DNA of 64,000 nt from Candidatus Pelagibacter communis (GTDB lineage Bacteria > Pseudomonadota > Alphaproteobacteria > Pelagibacterales > Pelagibacteraceae), in contig NZ_CVSQ01000060.1 in assembly GCF_001180165.1 (NCBI RefSeq), positions 1 to 64,000 of the forward strand. Reading direction: 5' to 3'. Positions 50,858-60,417 of this stretch are shown piece after piece. The notes beneath the pieces are model-generated. The model was not told the origin of the DNA, ran no database searches, and saw nothing but the letters and a program-made list of their open reading frames with translations. The position numbers and the translations under genes were made by a program. The first letter of the stretch is position 1. Each line of letters opens with the position of its first letter.

Positions 50858-51735
50858 GCAGCTTTTTTCTTCCTAACTAATGTCTGATAACTTTCATTCA
50901 AATCAATAATAGTATCACAAACTTTAAATTGATTTTCAGCAATACAAGATACTGGTGTTACCTCTGCTGCTGTTCCTGTTAAAAAACATCCAACAAAATT
51001 AGGCAATTCAGTAGGACTAATTTTTCTTTCATGTACTTTTATATTTTTTGATTTTGCAATTCCAATTACAGTTCGTCTTGTAATACCATCTAAAAAAGAA
51101 TCTGGTATTGGAGTATGAATTTCTCCATTTTTATCTTTGAAAAAAATATTTGCACCAGTTGCTTCAGCAATATTTCCTTCATGATCAAGCATTAAAGAAT
51201 CAGTATATCCTTGCTTTTCTGCCTCATGTTTTGAGAGTGTACAAATCATATAAAGACCTGATGCCTTCGTATCCCATGGGATTGTATTAGGTGCTGGTCT
51301 TCTCCAATTTGAAATATTTAATCTTATTCCTTCTACTTTAAGTTTAGGATCAAAATATGATCCCCATTCCCATGTTGCAATCGCAACATGTATTTTTGTT
51401 TGTTGCGCAGAAATAGCCATCATCTCACTACCTCTCCAAGCAACAGGTCTTACATAACCATTTTCCACTTTTTGAGTTGCGATAATTTTATTTGATGCAT
51501 TATTAATTTCTTCTTCTGTATATGGAATTTCAAAACCCATTCTTGTGGCAGAATGAAAAAATCTAGCTGTGTGCTCTTCTAGTTTGAAAATCGAACCATC
51601 ATAAACTCTCTCACCTTCAAATACACAGCTAGCATAATGCATACCATGGCTTAAAACATGAAGTTTAACGTCAGCCCAATCAACTAATTCGTTGTTGTAC
51701 CATATTTTTCCAGATCTCTTGTCGTAAGGTATCAT
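50854..51735 (-). CDS. ilvE: Branched-chain amino acid aminotransferase
   Basis: PLP-dependent fold type IV aminotransferase for Leu, Ile and Val. The 293 residues have YDKRSGKIWYNNELVDW, VFEGERVYDG, the PLP lysine in WDTKASGLYM, LMLDHEGNIAEATGANIF and FLTGTAAEVTPV. The IlvE-type substrate motifs (FEGERVY) separate it from D-amino-acid transaminases. It is divergent from the MarR gene with a short shared promoter region. Confidence 0.94.
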   Translation of the reverse strand: MIPYDKRSGKIWYNNELVDWADVKLHVLSHGMHYASCVFEGERVYDGSIFKLEEHTARFFHSATRMGFEIPYTEEEINNASNKIIATQKVENGYVRPVAWRGSEMMAISAQQTKIHVAIATWEWGSYFDPKLKVEGIRLNISNWRRPAPNTIPWDTKASGLYMICTLSKHEAEKQGYTDSLMLDHEGNIAEATGANIFFKDKNGEIHTPIPDSFLDGITRRTVIGIAKSKNIKVHERKISPTELPNFVGCFLTGTAAEVTPVSCIAENQFKVCDTIIDLNESYQTLVRKKKAA

Positions 51736-51807
51736 GTGTGAAAATTTTTTAATTTATAAATGAAAAATATCTTTGTATCTTTAATATGTCAATATAACTT
51801 ACCTATT

Positions 51808-52245
51808 ATGAAAGAACTTTTATATTTAAAAGACGATCAGCTTAAAGATCTAATTGAAAAACTATTCGTAAGCTACAGAGAAACCTTTTCTGACTCTAAA
51901 AAAATATTAGATAGATATTCAATTGGTTTAGCTCACCATAAAGTTATTCATTTATTGTCAATGTATGAAGGCATCTCCATTTCTGAGCTGCTTAAGCGAC
52001 TAAAAGTCACAAAACAAAGCTTAAATCGTGTTCTTAAAGATTTAATAAAACTTGAAATCATCATTTTTAAAAAAGATGATCAAGACACAAGAGTAAAGCA
52101 TGTTTTTCTTAACGATAAAGGTAAAAAAATTTTTAATGAAATTTTCAATTTACAAAAAAAGAGAATTTATAATGCTTTGCTAAATTCAAGTTCTGAAGAA
52201 GTAATAAATTTTGATAATGTAATAAGTAAGATAATTAATGGATAA
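51808..52245 (+). CDS. MarR-family regulator (PetP-like)
   Basis: A winged-helix regulator of about 145 residues: helices before the wing (YRETFSDSKKILDRY), HTH region ISISELLKRLKVTKQSLNRVLKDLIKLEII and a wing KKDDQDTRVKHVFLNDKGKKIF. The frame opens at 51760, but MKELLYLKDDQ at 51808 fits better and leaves room for divergent promoters with ilvE. It overlaps the response-regulator gene by 8 nt. MarR followed by an OmpR-type regulator matches petP-petR of Rhodobacter, known from the control region of petABC, and petABC is found 8 kb further on. Confidence 0.82.
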   Translation: MKELLYLKDDQLKDLIEKLFVSYRETFSDSKKILDRYSIGLAHHKVIHLLSMYEGISISELLKRLKVTKQSLNRVLKDLIKLEIIIFKKDDQDTRVKHVFLNDKGKKIFNEIFNLQKKRIYNALLNSSSEEVINFDNVISKIING

Positions 52246-52915
52246 TTTTATTGCACATATACTAGTGGTTGATGATGATGATGGAATTAGATCTCTTGTA
52301 AAAAAGTATTTAAATGAAAATAAATTCTTAGTCACAACTGCAGAAAATGCAGAAAATGCTTTAGAGAAAATAAAAATAATTAAGTTTGATTTGATAGTTT
52401 TGGATATCATGATGCCGGGTAAAAGTGGTCTTGAATTTTTAAGAGAAAATAAAAAAAAATTAGATACACCAGTTATACTTCTAACAGCTAAAGGTGAAGC
52501 AAATGAAAGGGTCGAAGGGTTAGAGATTGGTGCTGATGATTATTTACCGAAACCATTTGAACCAAAAGAATTAATTCTAAGAATACAGAACATATTAAAT
52601 AAAACTATCAAAACAGATCAGAAAAGAGTTATAGAATTTGCAAATGTGAAAATTGATTTGAATAAACTTTTAATATTTAAAAGTGATAAAGAATTTAAGA
52701 TTAATGCAACGGAAAAAACGATTTTAGAAAAAATGATTAATAATCCAGGTAAAACATTTTCAAGGGAAGATATTGGTCAATTAATCAATTTAGATAAGGA
52801 GAGATCAATAGATGTTATTATTACTCGGCTTAGAAAAAAAATTGAAATTGATCCAAAAAATCCAAAATTTTTGCAAACAATAAGAGGTGCAGGATATGTT
52901 CTCTGGATTGAGTGA
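52238..52915 (+). CDS. OmpR-family response regulator
   Basis: 225 residues with a receiver domain and a winged-helix DNA-binding domain. The receiver has the acidic cluster VVDDDDG, phosphoacceptor Asp56 in LIVLDIMMPG, TAKGEANERVEGLEIGADDYLPKPF with the conserved Lys, and an OmpR-type C-terminus (INATEKTILEKMINNPGKTF ... SIDVIITRLRKKIE ... RGAGYVLW). It is translated by overlap after the MarR gene and before its cognate kinase. OmpR- and PetR-type names are both reasonable. Confidence 0.93.
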   Translation: MDNFIAHILVVDDDDGIRSLVKKYLNENKFLVTTAENAENALEKIKIIKFDLIVLDIMMPGKSGLEFLRENKKKLDTPVILLTAKGEANERVEGLEIGADDYLPKPFEPKELILRIQNILNKTIKTDQKRVIEFANVKIDLNKLLIFKSDKEFKINATEKTILEKMINNPGKTFSREDIGQLINLDKERSIDVIITRLRKKIEIDPKNPKFLQTIRGAGYVLWIE

Positions 52916-54215
52916 TTACTTAAAAAAAATATTACCAAAAAGATTATTTTATCGAGCACTTCTTATAGTTGCTATTCCAGTTTTGGTTTTGCAACTAGTA
53001 ATTACAATTGTTTTTTTTGATAGCCTTTGGATCAAAACAAACAAAGGTATGACAAGAACTTTGGTAAATGAAATTAGTACATTTATTGAAGCCTATGGAA
53101 GTGAGCAAGAAAATAAACAAGAGTTACTAGATCTTTTTTACATATTTTTAGATTTAAATATTGAGTTCACCAATAACGAAAAATTACAAAATACAGATAC
53201 TGAAAGATGGTTTAGTCCTATAGATAGAACTTTGAGAAGAGAACTAAAATCTAAATTTGGACTAAATGAATACTGGTTTGATACAACAAGTTATAAAGAA
53301 TTAATTGATTTAAGAATAAAATATGAAGATGGTTATTTTAAATTTTTAGTACCTAAAGATAGAGTTACAAGCTCCTCAGCAAGAATCTTTGCACTTTGGA
53401 TCACAGTACCTGCAATTATAATGGTAATCATTTCTCTAATATTTTTAAAAAATCAAACTAGACCAATCACAAATCTAGCTCGTGCGGCTGAAAGGTTTGG
53501 TAAAGGAGAAAATATTGAAGAGTTCAAACCCTCTGGAGCCCTCGAAATAAGACAAGCAGGACATGAATTTGATAAAATGAGAAAGAGAATTGAAAGACAC
53601 TTAAACCAAAGAACAGAAATGTTATCTGGAATAAGTCATGATTTAAGGACACCCTTAACAAGGATGAAACTACAATTAGCTTTTATAAAAGATAAAGAAA
53701 CTGTTAATAAATTGACCGAAGACATCAATGAAATGGAGAAAATGCTTAATGAATATTTGCAATTCACCAGTTCATCATATGTTGAAAAAGATGAAATGTT
53801 TAATCTATCTGAATTAATTTCAGAAGTTATTGAAAAATATAACAACGAAAATATTTCACAAAACTTAACACCAAGAATTTACTTTAATGGCAGGAAAAAT
53901 TTAATTAATAGGTGTCTTAATAATCTAATTGATAATTCACTGAAATATGCAAATAAAGTTGAAATAAGCTTACGTAAAAAAAATACAAACTTATTCGTTA
54001 TTATTGATGATGATGGTCCTGGAATACCAAAAGATGAGTATGAAAATGTATTTAAACCTTTCTATAAAATAGATAAAGGTCGAGCAGACTCTAAATCAAG
54101 TGTTGGTCTTGGCTTATCAATTTCATCAGACATTATCAAATCTCATGGAGGAAATATAATGTTAGAAAAATCAAAAATGGATGGTTTAAGAGTTAAGGTT
54201 TTCTTGCCTGTTTAA
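52896..54215 (+). CDS. EnvZ-like sensor histidine kinase
   Basis: About 439 residues. A transmembrane segment near residues 18-40, a periplasmic sensor of about 110 residues and a second membrane segment near 160-180 lead into a HAMP linker (TRPITNLARAAERFGKGENI). The dimerisation box GISHDLRTPLTRMK carries His248, and the ATPase domain has NLIDNSLKYA, DDDGPGIP and GLGLSI boxes. The GTG at 52887 is open, but the ATG at 52896 is preferred. Overlap with the regulator gene indicates a cognate pair. Its 3' end overlaps ubiK. Confidence 0.93.
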   Translation: MFSGLSDYLKKILPKRLFYRALLIVAIPVLVLQLVITIVFFDSLWIKTNKGMTRTLVNEISTFIEAYGSEQENKQELLDLFYIFLDLNIEFTNNEKLQNTDTERWFSPIDRTLRRELKSKFGLNEYWFDTTSYKELIDLRIKYEDGYFKFLVPKDRVTSSSARIFALWITVPAIIMVIISLIFLKNQTRPITNLARAAERFGKGENIEEFKPSGALEIRQAGHEFDKMRKRIERHLNQRTEMLSGISHDLRTPLTRMKLQLAFIKDKETVNKLTEDINEMEKMLNEYLQFTSSSYVEKDEMFNLSELISEVIEKYNNENISQNLTPRIYFNGRKNLINRCLNNLIDNSLKYANKVEISLRKKNTNLFVIIDDDGPGIPKDEYENVFKPFYKIDKGRADSKSSVGLGLSISSDIIKSHGGNIMLEKSKMDGLRVKVFLPV

Positions 54216-54444
54216 CTTTTTTTAATTTTTTTTTATCAAGTTTATTTATTTTATTTTCGAGATTCTCAACACGTTTTGAGAGTACTTCAAACTCATCTTT
54301 ACTGGTAAGTTTCATTTTAAAAACAAACTCATCTCTTTTGGATTTTAGGATATTAAATAATTCAGTAGTTAAGTCTTTTGAAGATACTAGTCCCTGCTCT
54401 ATTAATTTAGCAAACTTATCAATTATAAATTTAGAATTTTTCAT
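54193..54444 (-). CDS. ubiK: UbiK-like accessory factor (BMFP/YqiC family)
   Basis: 83 residues: an N-terminal amphipathic helix (KFIIDKFAKLIEQGL), a region SSKDLTTELFNILKSKRDEFVFKMKL and a C-terminal coiled coil (FEVLSKRVENLENKINKL) with a basic end. This is the layout of YqiC/UbiK, which binds membranes and assists aerobic ubiquinone synthesis in enterobacteria. The ATG at 54444 is favoured over an upstream start at 54459. It overlaps the kinase gene by 23 nt. Confidence 0.8.
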   Translation of the reverse strand: MKNSKFIIDKFAKLIEQGLVSSKDLTTELFNILKSKRDEFVFKMKLTSKDEFEVLSKRVENLENKINKLDKKKLKKVKQARKP

Positions 54445-54476
54445 ATTTAAGATATACATTATAAGTATTATTATAA

Positions 54477-55247
54477 ATGTTCATTAATAATTTTGACCCA
54501 GTAGCCTTAGAAATATTTTCTTTAGAAATCAGATGGTATTCTTTAGCTTATATATTTGGAATTATATTAGGCTGGATTCTCGCAAAAAAATTATTTATTC
54601 AAGATATAGAGGTTAAAAATAAATTTGATGATTATTTAACTTATTTAATTATAGGTATAATTTTAGGAGGAAGACTTGGTTATATTATTATTTATAATTT
54701 AAGTTTTTATATAAATAATCCATTAGATATATTTAAAATTTGGCAAGGAGGAATGTCTTTCCATGGTGGTTTAATTGGAGTTATTTTCGCATCCATATCT
54801 TTCGCTAAAAAAAATAATCTAAACCCATTCTTATATTTAGATATTGTCGCTTTAGTAGCTCCAGTTGGATTATTTTTTGGACGAATAGCAAACTTTATAA
54901 ATTCAGAGTTGTATGGAACTATAACTAATGTGCCCTGGGCAGTAACATTTGTTCAGGTAGATAATTTTCCTCGGCATCCCTCGCAATTATATGAAGCACT
55001 ATTAGAAGGTTTATTTTTATTTTTATTATTAATTTATTTTAAAAATAAATTTTCAAACAAGCCTGGTGTGATTTCGGGATTATTTTTAATTATTTACTCA
55101 ATCTTTAGATTTATTATTGAATTTTATAGAGCACCAGATGAACAGCTTGGTTATATACTTTTAAACTTAACAATGGGGCAAGTAGTAAGTTTAATATTTA
55201 TAATATCAGGAGTAATCTTATTTTATTTAAAATATGAAACTCGCTAA
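54477..55247 (+). CDS. lgt: Prolipoprotein diacylglyceryl transferase Lgt
   Basis: Inner-membrane enzyme adding diacylglycerol to the lipobox cysteine of prolipoproteins such as BamD here. The 256 residues contain seven membrane segments and the motifs RWYSLAYIFGIILGW, WQGGMSFHGGLIGV, GLFFGRIANFINSELYG and FPRHPSQLYEALLEG. Catalytic His and the Lgt signature are intact. It overlaps the methyltransferase gene by 14 nt. Confidence 0.96.
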   Translation: MFINNFDPVALEIFSLEIRWYSLAYIFGIILGWILAKKLFIQDIEVKNKFDDYLTYLIIGIILGGRLGYIIIYNLSFYINNPLDIFKIWQGGMSFHGGLIGVIFASISFAKKNNLNPFLYLDIVALVAPVGLFFGRIANFINSELYGTITNVPWAVTFVQVDNFPRHPSQLYEALLEGLFLFLLLIYFKNKFSNKPGVISGLFLIIYSIFRFIIEFYRAPDEQLGYILLNLTMGQVVSLIFIISGVILFYLKYETR

Positions 55248-56286
55248 AACAAATAATTTACCATTAGATCAATTTATAAATTTTGCTCTTTACGATAAGG
55301 ACAAAGGTTTTTATATGAAAAAAAATCCTTTTGGTGAAGATGGAGACTTTATTACCGCTCCTAATATCACAAGATTATTTTCAGAAATTATCGCAATTTG
55401 GACGATTACTTTTTGGAAAAGCATTGGCTCTCCTAAAAAATTTAATTTGCTAGAATTGGGAGCTGGAAATGGTGAAATGATGAAAGTCATAGATGAAACA
55501 CTTATAAATTTTCCAGATTGTTACAATGCCTGCAATTTTGTAATTCATGAAAAAAGTGATTTTTTATTAAATGAACAAAAAAAAAATTTAAATTCTAAAA
55601 GATTTTCATGGTTAAAAAAAATTGAAAAAATAAACTCAAACCCAACAATTTTTTTAGCTAATGAATTTTTTGACGCCATACCGATCAAACAATTTTTTAA
55701 AAAAAAAGATGGTTGGTTTGAAAGATTTGTGAATTTGAGTGATCCAAACAAAGCTGAATTTAAAGAAGAAAAAATTGATATAGAAACAATTGAAAAACAT
55801 CTTAATTTCAAAATATCAAAAAATCAGAATATTATAGAATATTCGCCAGATACATTTAAATATTTAAGAACAATTTGTGACTTAATACAAAAAAATGATG
55901 GAGGAATGTTAGTCATTGATTATGGTTATGCAGATAGCAAAATGCATGAAACTCTTCAGGCAATAAATAATCACAAATATTCAAACGTTTTAGAAAATAT
56001 TGGAGACTCTGATATTACCTACAATATAAACTTTCATTCCTTTGAAAAATTTATAAATCAGTTTAAAGAAGTTAATTCAATTTTTACGAATCAAAAAAAA
56101 TTTTTAACAAATATGGGTATTCTTCAAAGAGCAGAAATAATCAGCAAAAATATAGCATTTTCTAAAAAAGCAGATTTATTTTATAGAGTAAGACGTTTAA
56201 TAGATAAAAATCAAATGGGTGAATTGTTCAAAGTCATGCTTGTAAAAAATAAGAGAAACAATTTTAAGACAGGTTTTCAAAATTGA
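55234..56286 (+). CDS. SAM-dependent methyltransferase, MidA/NDUFAF7 family
   Basis: 350 residues of the DUF185/MidA family. It has the N-terminal block PLDQFINFALYDKDKGFYM, DGDFITAPNITRLFSEIIAIW, the SAM loop LLELGAGNGEMM, FLANEFFDAIPIKQF and VIDYGYADS. In mitochondria the homologue methylates a complex I arginine, and in bacteria the substrate is uncertain. It lies between lgt and pgeF with overlapping ends, a neighbourhood I recall from other alphaproteobacteria. Confidence 0.87.
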   Translation: MKLAKTNNLPLDQFINFALYDKDKGFYMKKNPFGEDGDFITAPNITRLFSEIIAIWTITFWKSIGSPKKFNLLELGAGNGEMMKVIDETLINFPDCYNACNFVIHEKSDFLLNEQKKNLNSKRFSWLKKIEKINSNPTIFLANEFFDAIPIKQFFKKKDGWFERFVNLSDPNKAEFKEEKIDIETIEKHLNFKISKNQNIIEYSPDTFKYLRTICDLIQKNDGGMLVIDYGYADSKMHETLQAINNHKYSNVLENIGDSDITYNINFHSFEKFINQFKEVNSIFTNQKKFLTNMGILQRAEIISKNIAFSKKADLFYRVRRLIDKNQMGELFKVMLVKNKRNNFKTGFQN

Positions 56287-57041
56287 TAAAATCAAAAAAA
56301 CTTTCAAAAATAAAAATAATTAAACATGGTTTTTTTAATAAAACTGGTGGTAAATCAAAAAAAATTTATAAAAGTTTAAACTGTGGTCCTGGTTCTAAAG
56401 ATAATCCCTCAGATGTAAAAAAAAATTTACAAATAGTTAAAAAAAAAATAAAAAGCTCTGCTAAAAGTATTTTTTTACTTCATCAAATACATAGTAATAA
56501 GTTTGTTTATATTAATAAAAAAAATAAATTTAGATCAAAACCAAAAGCAGACGCAGTAATTACAAATCAAAAAAACATACCAATTGGTGTTTTAACTGCT
56601 GACTGTGTGCCAATTTTAATCTGTGATGAAAGATCAAAATTAGTTGCTGCAATTCATGCAGGGTGGAAAGGTGCATACAAAGATATAATTAGCAAAGTAA
56701 TCCAATTTATGATCAAAAAAGGATCTAATCCTAAAAATATTACTGCAGCTATCGGGCCTGCTATCTCAGCTAAAAATTATGAAGTCAAACAAGATTTTAA
56801 AAGAAAATTTATAAAAAAGGATAAAAAAAATAATAAATTTTTTAAAATTAAGTACAAAAAGCTTTATTTTGATTTACCTAAATATGTAAAATCATGTCTT
56901 TTAAAGAATAAAATAAAAAATATTGAGTCTTTAAATATTGATACATTTGATATTAATAATAATTTTTTTAGTGCAAGAAGAGCGTTAAGGCTAAATCATG
57001 ATGATTATGGTAGAAATATTTCAATAATTATGCTTTATTAG
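56283..57041 (+). CDS. pgeF: PgeF/YfiH-family multicopper-like protein
   Basis: 252 residues of the DUF152 (YfiH, laccase-domain) family. It shows HQIHSNKFVYI, GVLTADCVPILICDE and AAIHAGWKGAYKDII, the metal-binding Cys/His motifs. Members act as purine nucleoside phosphorylases and as peptidoglycan-editing factors that prevent misincorporation of serine in the stem peptide. It overlaps the methyltransferase gene by 4 nt and ends 9 nt before prs. Confidence 0.9.
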   Translation: MIKSKKLSKIKIIKHGFFNKTGGKSKKIYKSLNCGPGSKDNPSDVKKNLQIVKKKIKSSAKSIFLLHQIHSNKFVYINKKNKFRSKPKADAVITNQKNIPIGVLTADCVPILICDERSKLVAAIHAGWKGAYKDIISKVIQFMIKKGSNPKNITAAIGPAISAKNYEVKQDFKRKFIKKDKKNNKFFKIKYKKLYFDLPKYVKSCLLKNKIKNIESLNIDTFDINNNFFSARRALRLNHDDYGRNISIIMLY

Positions 57042-57050
57042 GCTTTTTTA

Positions 57051-57983
57051 ATGAAATTATTATCCGGAAATAGCAACAAACCATTAAGCAAGAATATTGC
57101 TAAATATCTAAAATCTAAATTAGTAAACTCTAGTATTAGAAATTTTTCTGATGGAGAAATTTATGTTGAAATAAATGAGAATATCAGAGGAAACAGTATT
57201 TTTATTATTCAATCTGTATCTTCACCTGCTAATGATAATTTGATGGAGCTTTTGTTGTGTATTGATGCACTAAAAAGATCTTCTGCAAAAAATATTACTG
57301 CCGTAATTCCATATTTTGGTTATGCTAGACAAGACAGAAAGGTAGTACCTAGAACTTCAATTTCTGCAAAATTAGTATCAAACTTAATTACAAAAGCGGG
57401 TGCTGACAGAGTAGTTACTGTTGATTTACATGCAGGTCAAATTCAGGGTTTCTTTGATATTCCAGTCGACAACTTGTTTGCAACACCTATTTTTGCAAGA
57501 CATGCAAAAAAAAAGATAAAAAGTAAAAACCTTATTTGCGTTGCTCCAGATGTGGGTGGAACTGAGCGAGCAAGAGCACTAGGTAAACTATTAAATGTTG
57601 GCTTAGCAATTGTAGATAAAAGACGACCAAAACCAGGTCAATCTCAAGTCATGAATGTCATAGGAGATGTAAAAGGTAAAACTTGTATAATTGTAGATGA
57701 TATAATTGATTCTGGTGGAACAATAGTAAATGCAGCTAAAGCTCTTAAAGATAGAGGGGCTAAAGAAGTTTATGTCTACATAACTCATGGTGTACTAAGC
57801 GGTGAAGCTGTAAAAAAAATTAAAAATTCAGTAATTAAGAATTTAGTAATTACTGATACAATCGATAATATGAGCAGAACTAAAGGTGTTAAAAACATTG
57901 AGGTTCTGTCAATTTCAGGGCTTATGGGAGAAGCAATTAAAAGAATATCTAATTCAACCTCAGTATCAGATTTATTCAAATAA
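57051..57983 (+). CDS. prs: Ribose-phosphate pyrophosphokinase
   Basis: Makes PRPP from ribose 5-phosphate and ATP for nucleotide, His and Trp synthesis. The 310 residues have [52 protein letters not shown] and the PRPP-binding loop [18 protein letters not shown]. Class I PRPP synthetase signature regions are complete. rplY follows after 45 nt. Confidence 0.97.
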   Translation: MKLLSGNSNKPLSKNIAKYLKSKLVNSSIRNFSDGEIYVEINENIRGNSIFIIQSVSSPANDNLMELLLCIDALKRSSAKNITAVIPYFGYARQDRKVVPRTSISAKLVSNLITKAGADRVVTVDLHAGQIQGFFDIPVDNLFATPIFARHAKKKIKSKNLICVAPDVGGTERARALGKLLNVGLAIVDKRRPKPGQSQVMNVIGDVKGKTCIIVDDIIDSGGTIVNAAKALKDRGAKEVYVYITHGVLSGEAVKKIKNSVIKNLVITDTIDNMSRTKGVKNIEVLSISGLMGEAIKRISNSTSVSDLFK

Positions 57984-58028
57984 ATACCTTGAGTTATTAA
58001 GGAACTTGAGCTAAAAACCCTTGTTTTT

Positions 58029-58742
58029 ATGAATTCATTAGACGCTAACATCAGAAATACCAAAACTAAAGGTGAATTACATTCATTAAGAGATAATGGT
58101 AATGTGCCTGCTATAATTTATGGTGGAGAGGCTCAAAACGAGAAAATTTCAGTATCAAAAAAAATACTTAAGTCGCTAATTGAAAAAGAAAACTTTTTAT
58201 CAAGCATCATAACTTTAAATGTTGATGGTAAACCTCAAAAAGTTCTACCAAGAGAAATAAAGTATGACATTATTTCAGATGAACCAATTCATGTAGACTT
58301 TCTAAGAATAGTTTCAGGTATAAAAGTTAGAATTGAAGTTCCAGTAAAATTTTTAAACCATGAAAAATCTCCTGGTTTGAAAAGAGGTGGGGTTTTAAAT
58401 ATTGTACGAAGAAAAGTTGAGCTAAAATGCCCAAGCGAAAAAATTCCTGAAAATCTTGTGATAGATCTTGATGGAGTTGATATTGGAGAGAGTTTTAAGA
58501 TCTCTTCTATAAATCTTGACAGTGACGTTACTCCTACAATTCAAGGAAGAGATTTCGTAATTGCAACTCTAGCAGCTCCAACTGTTATGAAAGAACCTGA
58601 AAAACCTGCAGAAGCTGAGGCGGCTGAGGGAGAAGGTGCTGAGGGAGCAGAAGCGGCAGCAGCTGAAGGTGGAGATAAGCCAGCAGCTGAAGGTGATAAA
58701 AAAGAAGGTGAAGATAAAAAACCTGCTGAAGAAAAAAAATAA
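58029..58742 (+). CDS. rplY: 50S ribosomal protein L25 (CTC type)
   Basis: 5S-rRNA-binding protein of the large subunit, long CTC form with an N-terminal L25 domain (RNTKTKGELHSLRDNGNVPAIIYGG) and a C-terminal TL5-like beta domain (KVRIEVPVKFLNHEKSPGLK). The final 50 or so residues are a low-complexity Ala/Glu/Gly/Lys tail (EAEAAEGEGAEGAEAAAAEG and onward), with locally higher GC than the surroundings. The order prs-rplY-pth-ychF is the usual proteobacterial one. Confidence 0.95.
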   Translation: MNSLDANIRNTKTKGELHSLRDNGNVPAIIYGGEAQNEKISVSKKILKSLIEKENFLSSIITLNVDGKPQKVLPREIKYDIISDEPIHVDFLRIVSGIKVRIEVPVKFLNHEKSPGLKRGGVLNIVRRKVELKCPSEKIPENLVIDLDGVDIGESFKISSINLDSDVTPTIQGRDFVIATLAAPTVMKEPEKPAEAEAAEGEGAEGAEAAAAEGGDKPAAEGDKKEGEDKKPAEEKK

Positions 58743-58783
58743 GTTAATTAAAATTGAATTTTATCCTCCAATATTAATATTTT

Positions 58784-59344
58784 ATGCTACTACTTGTAGG
58801 ATTAGGCAATCCAACCCCAGACAGTGAAAACAATAGACACAATATTGGTTTCAAGATTATAGATGCAATAAATAAAAAATTTGGACTTTCAAAACAAAAA
58901 CCAAAATTCAAAGGACTTCTTACAACTGGTAATGTGGGAGAACAAAAAGTTTATGCAATTAAACCTTTAACATTTATGAATAATTCTGGAATTTGTATTA
59001 GAGAATTAATTGAATATTTCAAAATAGATGCTAAGGATGTTATCGTTTTTCATGACGATCTAGATGTAGAATTTGGAAAAATAAAAGCAAAATTTGGTGG
59101 CTCTGATGCAGGACATAACGGAATTGCATCAATAGACAAATTTATTGGTAAAGATTATTCAAGAGTGCGAATAGGAATTGGTAAACCAAAAGATAAAATG
59201 GAAGTTAGTGATTTTGTTCTTCAAAATTTTGATGAGGATGAAATGCTTGGATTGGAAAAAATTACAAATAATATAACAGATTCTATATCAATACTTATCG
59301 ACAAAAAATTAGATTTATTCTCTAGCACTGTAAATAATAAATAA
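58784..59344 (+). CDS. pth: Peptidyl-tRNA hydrolase
   Basis: Recycles stalled peptidyl-tRNA. The 186 residues start LLLVGLGNPTPDSENNRHNIGF, with catalytic His20 in RHNIGF, then KPLTFMNNSG, FHDDLDVEFGKIKAKFGGSDAGHNGI and a conserved C-terminal region. All active-site residues (Asn, His, Asp) are seen. Its stop overlaps the ychF start by one base. Confidence 0.97.
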   Translation: MLLLVGLGNPTPDSENNRHNIGFKIIDAINKKFGLSKQKPKFKGLLTTGNVGEQKVYAIKPLTFMNNSGICIRELIEYFKIDAKDVIVFHDDLDVEFGKIKAKFGGSDAGHNGIASIDKFIGKDYSRVRIGIGKPKDKMEVSDFVLQNFDEDEMLGLEKITNNITDSISILIDKKLDLFSSTVNNK

Positions 59345-60417
59345 TGAGTTTTAAATGTGGAATTGTTGGTTTGCCTAATGTGGGTAAATCTACACTCTTC
59401 AACGCACTTACAAACTCAAGCAAAGCTCAAGCTGCAAACTTTCCATTTTGTACGATAGATCCTAATGTGGGAGTAGTCCCTGTTCCAGATAAAAGATTGA
59501 ACAAATTATCAGAAGTTTCAAAATCAAAAAAAACAATAAATACAACTATTTCATTTGTAGATATAGCTGGTCTTGTGAAAGGCGCATCTAAAGGTGAAGG
59601 ATTAGGCAATAAATTTCTGTCCCACATAAGAGAAGTTGATGCAGTTATTCATATGATTAGATGCTTTGACTCGAACGATATTCAAAATGTTAATCCTAAT
59701 GTTGACCCAATAAGAGATCTTGAGATCATTGAAACTGAAATGATGTTGGCTGACCTAGAATCTATCCAAAAAAGACTTGAAAAAAATAATAAGAAAAATG
59801 TAGACGAAGATCAGGTTAAAATTTTAGAGATTGCATTAGACTGTATTAATAATGATAAAGATATATCAACATTAAATTCTCAATTTGATACAAAACAACT
59901 TAATCAAAGTGGTCTTTTATCAATAAAACCAAAGATTTTTGTTTGCAATGTGGATGAGCAAAGCGTACAGGATGGAAATCAATATACTAAAAACTTTATT
60001 GAAAAATTTGGAAAAGATAACACTCTGATTGTTTCTGCAGACATAGAAAACCAAATAAATGAATTAGCAGATGAAGAAAAAAAAAATTATATGGATATGA
60101 TTGGTTTAAAAGACACAGGTCTGAGTATGTTAATTCAAAAGGGCTATAAAATATTAGAACTTGATACGTATTTTACCTCTGGACCTGAAGAAACAAGAGC
60201 GTGGACAATACAAAAAAATTGTACTGCACCTAAAGCTGCAGGAGAAATTCATACAGATTTTGAAAAAGGTTTCATTAGGGCTGAAACTATATCTTATGAG
60301 GATTTTGTAGCCAATGATGGATGGGTAAATTCCAAGGCTAACGGAAAAATGAGATTAGAGGGTAAAGACTATATCGTTAAAGATGGAGATGTATTAAACT
60401 TCAGATTCAACACGTGA
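59344..60417 (+). CDS. ychF: Redox-regulated ATPase YchF
   Basis: OBG-family P-loop ATPase, associated with the ribosome and proteasome-like stress functions. The 357 residues show G1 GLPNVGKSTLFNAL, FCTIDPNVG, DIAGLVKGASKGEGLGNKFL and the TGS domain with FTSGPEETRAWTI and YIVKDGDVLNFRFN at the end. The NxxE G4 motif characteristic of ATP preference is NVDE. The last 24 nt overlap convergent petC. Confidence 0.96.
   Translation: MSFKCGIVGLPNVGKSTLFNALTNSSKAQAANFPFCTIDPNVGVVPVPDKRLNKLSEVSKSKKTINTTISFVDIAGLVKGASKGEGLGNKFLSHIREVDAVIHMIRCFDSNDIQNVNPNVDPIRDLEIIETEMMLADLESIQKRLEKNNKKNVDEDQVKILEIALDCINNDKDISTLNSQFDTKQLNQSGLLSIKPKIFVCNVDEQSVQDGNQYTKNFIEKFGKDNTLIVSADIENQINELADEEKKNYMDMIGLKDTGLSMLIQKGYKILELDTYFTSGPEETRAWTIQKNCTAPKAAGEIHTDFEKGFIRAETISYEDFVANDGWVNSKANGKMRLEGKDYIVKDGDVLNFRFNT

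Noticed and set aside
58636-58827. 63-residue plus-strand frame
   Set aside because: It is a frame-shifted reading of the repetitive rplY tail running into pth.
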